This document shows, piece after piece, positions 12,850-13,061 of a stretch of 13,061 nucleotides of DNA. The first letter of the stretch is position 1. The number at the start of each line of letters is the position of its first letter. The notes under the pieces are model-generated. The model was given only the letters and a program-made list of their open reading frames with translations. It did not search any database and had not been told where the DNA came from. Both the position numbers and the translations under genes were made by a program. Source of the DNA: an uncultured Oscillospiraceae bacterium (lineage in GTDB: Bacteria > Bacillota > Clostridia > Oscillospirales > Acutalibacteraceae); assembly GCA_900546895.1 (NCBI GenBank), contig UREO01000050.1:1-13061 (forward strand), read 5' to 3'.

Positions 12850-13061
12850 ATGTTAGAAACAACCATTAAATGGCTCTCTTACGTGATATCGTGCAGCGCC
12901 GGTACCGCGATTTTGTTTGACTTTATGAACCAAATGTATGAGCCTCAATATTTGAAAAAAAGGACAAAAATCATTTTATATTTTTTATTTACTATCTTGT
13001 GGATCAGTATAAACTTATTAGATGCCCCGTTCCTCAATTTTACATATTTTGTGGCTATCAC
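12850..13061 (+). CDS. Start of a membrane protein, probably the partner sensor histidine kinase (truncated by window end)
   Basis: An ATG four bases after the response regulator stop opens a frame that stays open to the window end (70 full codons). It encodes MLETTIKWLSYVISCSAGTA, a hydrophobic first segment, a short charged loop (YLKKRTK) and a second hydrophobic segment (IILYFLFTILWISINLL). This multi-spanning start is what AgrC/GHKL-type sensor kinases look like, and the tight coupling with a LytTR regulator supports that. No kinase motif is inside the window, so the call depends on context. The upstream AAGAGATGATGAT is only a weak ribosome binding site, so translation may be coupled to the regulator gene. 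Confidence 0.65.
   Translation, partial: MLETTIKWLSYVISCSAGTAILFDFMNQMYEPQYLKKRTKIILYFLFTILWISINLLDAPFLNFTYFVAI

Overview
The window looks like chromosomal DNA of an anaerobic Gram-positive bacterium of the Clostridia, perhaps an Oscillospiraceae-like fermenter. The clues are AGGAGG-type ribosome binding sites, lipoprotein signal peptides with short lipoboxes, FLEET-type electron-transfer genes, and tightly packed co-oriented genes. The genus cannot be read from the sequence. No rRNA, tRNA, CRISPR array or insertion sequence was seen.

Region 1 (1-3536) is most of a flavin-based extracellular electron transfer (FLEET) locus. It holds the 3' end of a MenA/DmkA-like prenyltransferase, an EetA-like NusG-domain-II protein, an EetB-like Gx transporter family membrane protein, a two-domain PplA-like lipoprotein and an ApbE/FmnB flavinyltransferase lipoprotein. 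In the known Listeria system, a membrane NADH dehydrogenase (Ndh2) reduces a demethylmenaquinone pool, and electrons then pass through EetA/EetB to FMN carried on PplA. No ndh2, dmkB or fmnA lies inside the window; they may lie upstream. A strong terminator-like hairpin separates the lipoprotein gene from the flavinyltransferase gene.

Region 2 (3581-9258) continues on the same strand with UbiD (prenyl-FMN decarboxylase family), a second UbiA-superfamily prenyltransferase of MqnP type, UbiX (prenyl-FMN synthase), and a three-gene ABC importer made of a lipoprotein binding protein, an ATPase and a permease. Several junctions overlap, so fmnB through the permease is probably one operon. The likely reading is that this cassette supplies a quinone to the electron-transfer chain, possibly from an imported aromatic acid precursor. 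That link is inference. It is the most interesting feature of the window.

Region 3 (9259-11920) is an accessory area. It starts with a non-coding or weakly coding gap that has two promoter candidates, hairpins and a possible 49-codon membrane ORF. A GNAT acetyltransferase follows, then two convergently oriented nitroreductase genes, then a divergent HxlR regulator with an N-terminal cysteine. The nitroreductase/HxlR block resembles known quinone- and electrophile-responsive modules.

Region 4 (about 11960-13061) is clearly more AT-rich. It holds a consensus promoter, a LytTR response regulator of AgrA/ComE type, and the start of a membrane protein that is probably its sensor kinase, cut off by the window end.
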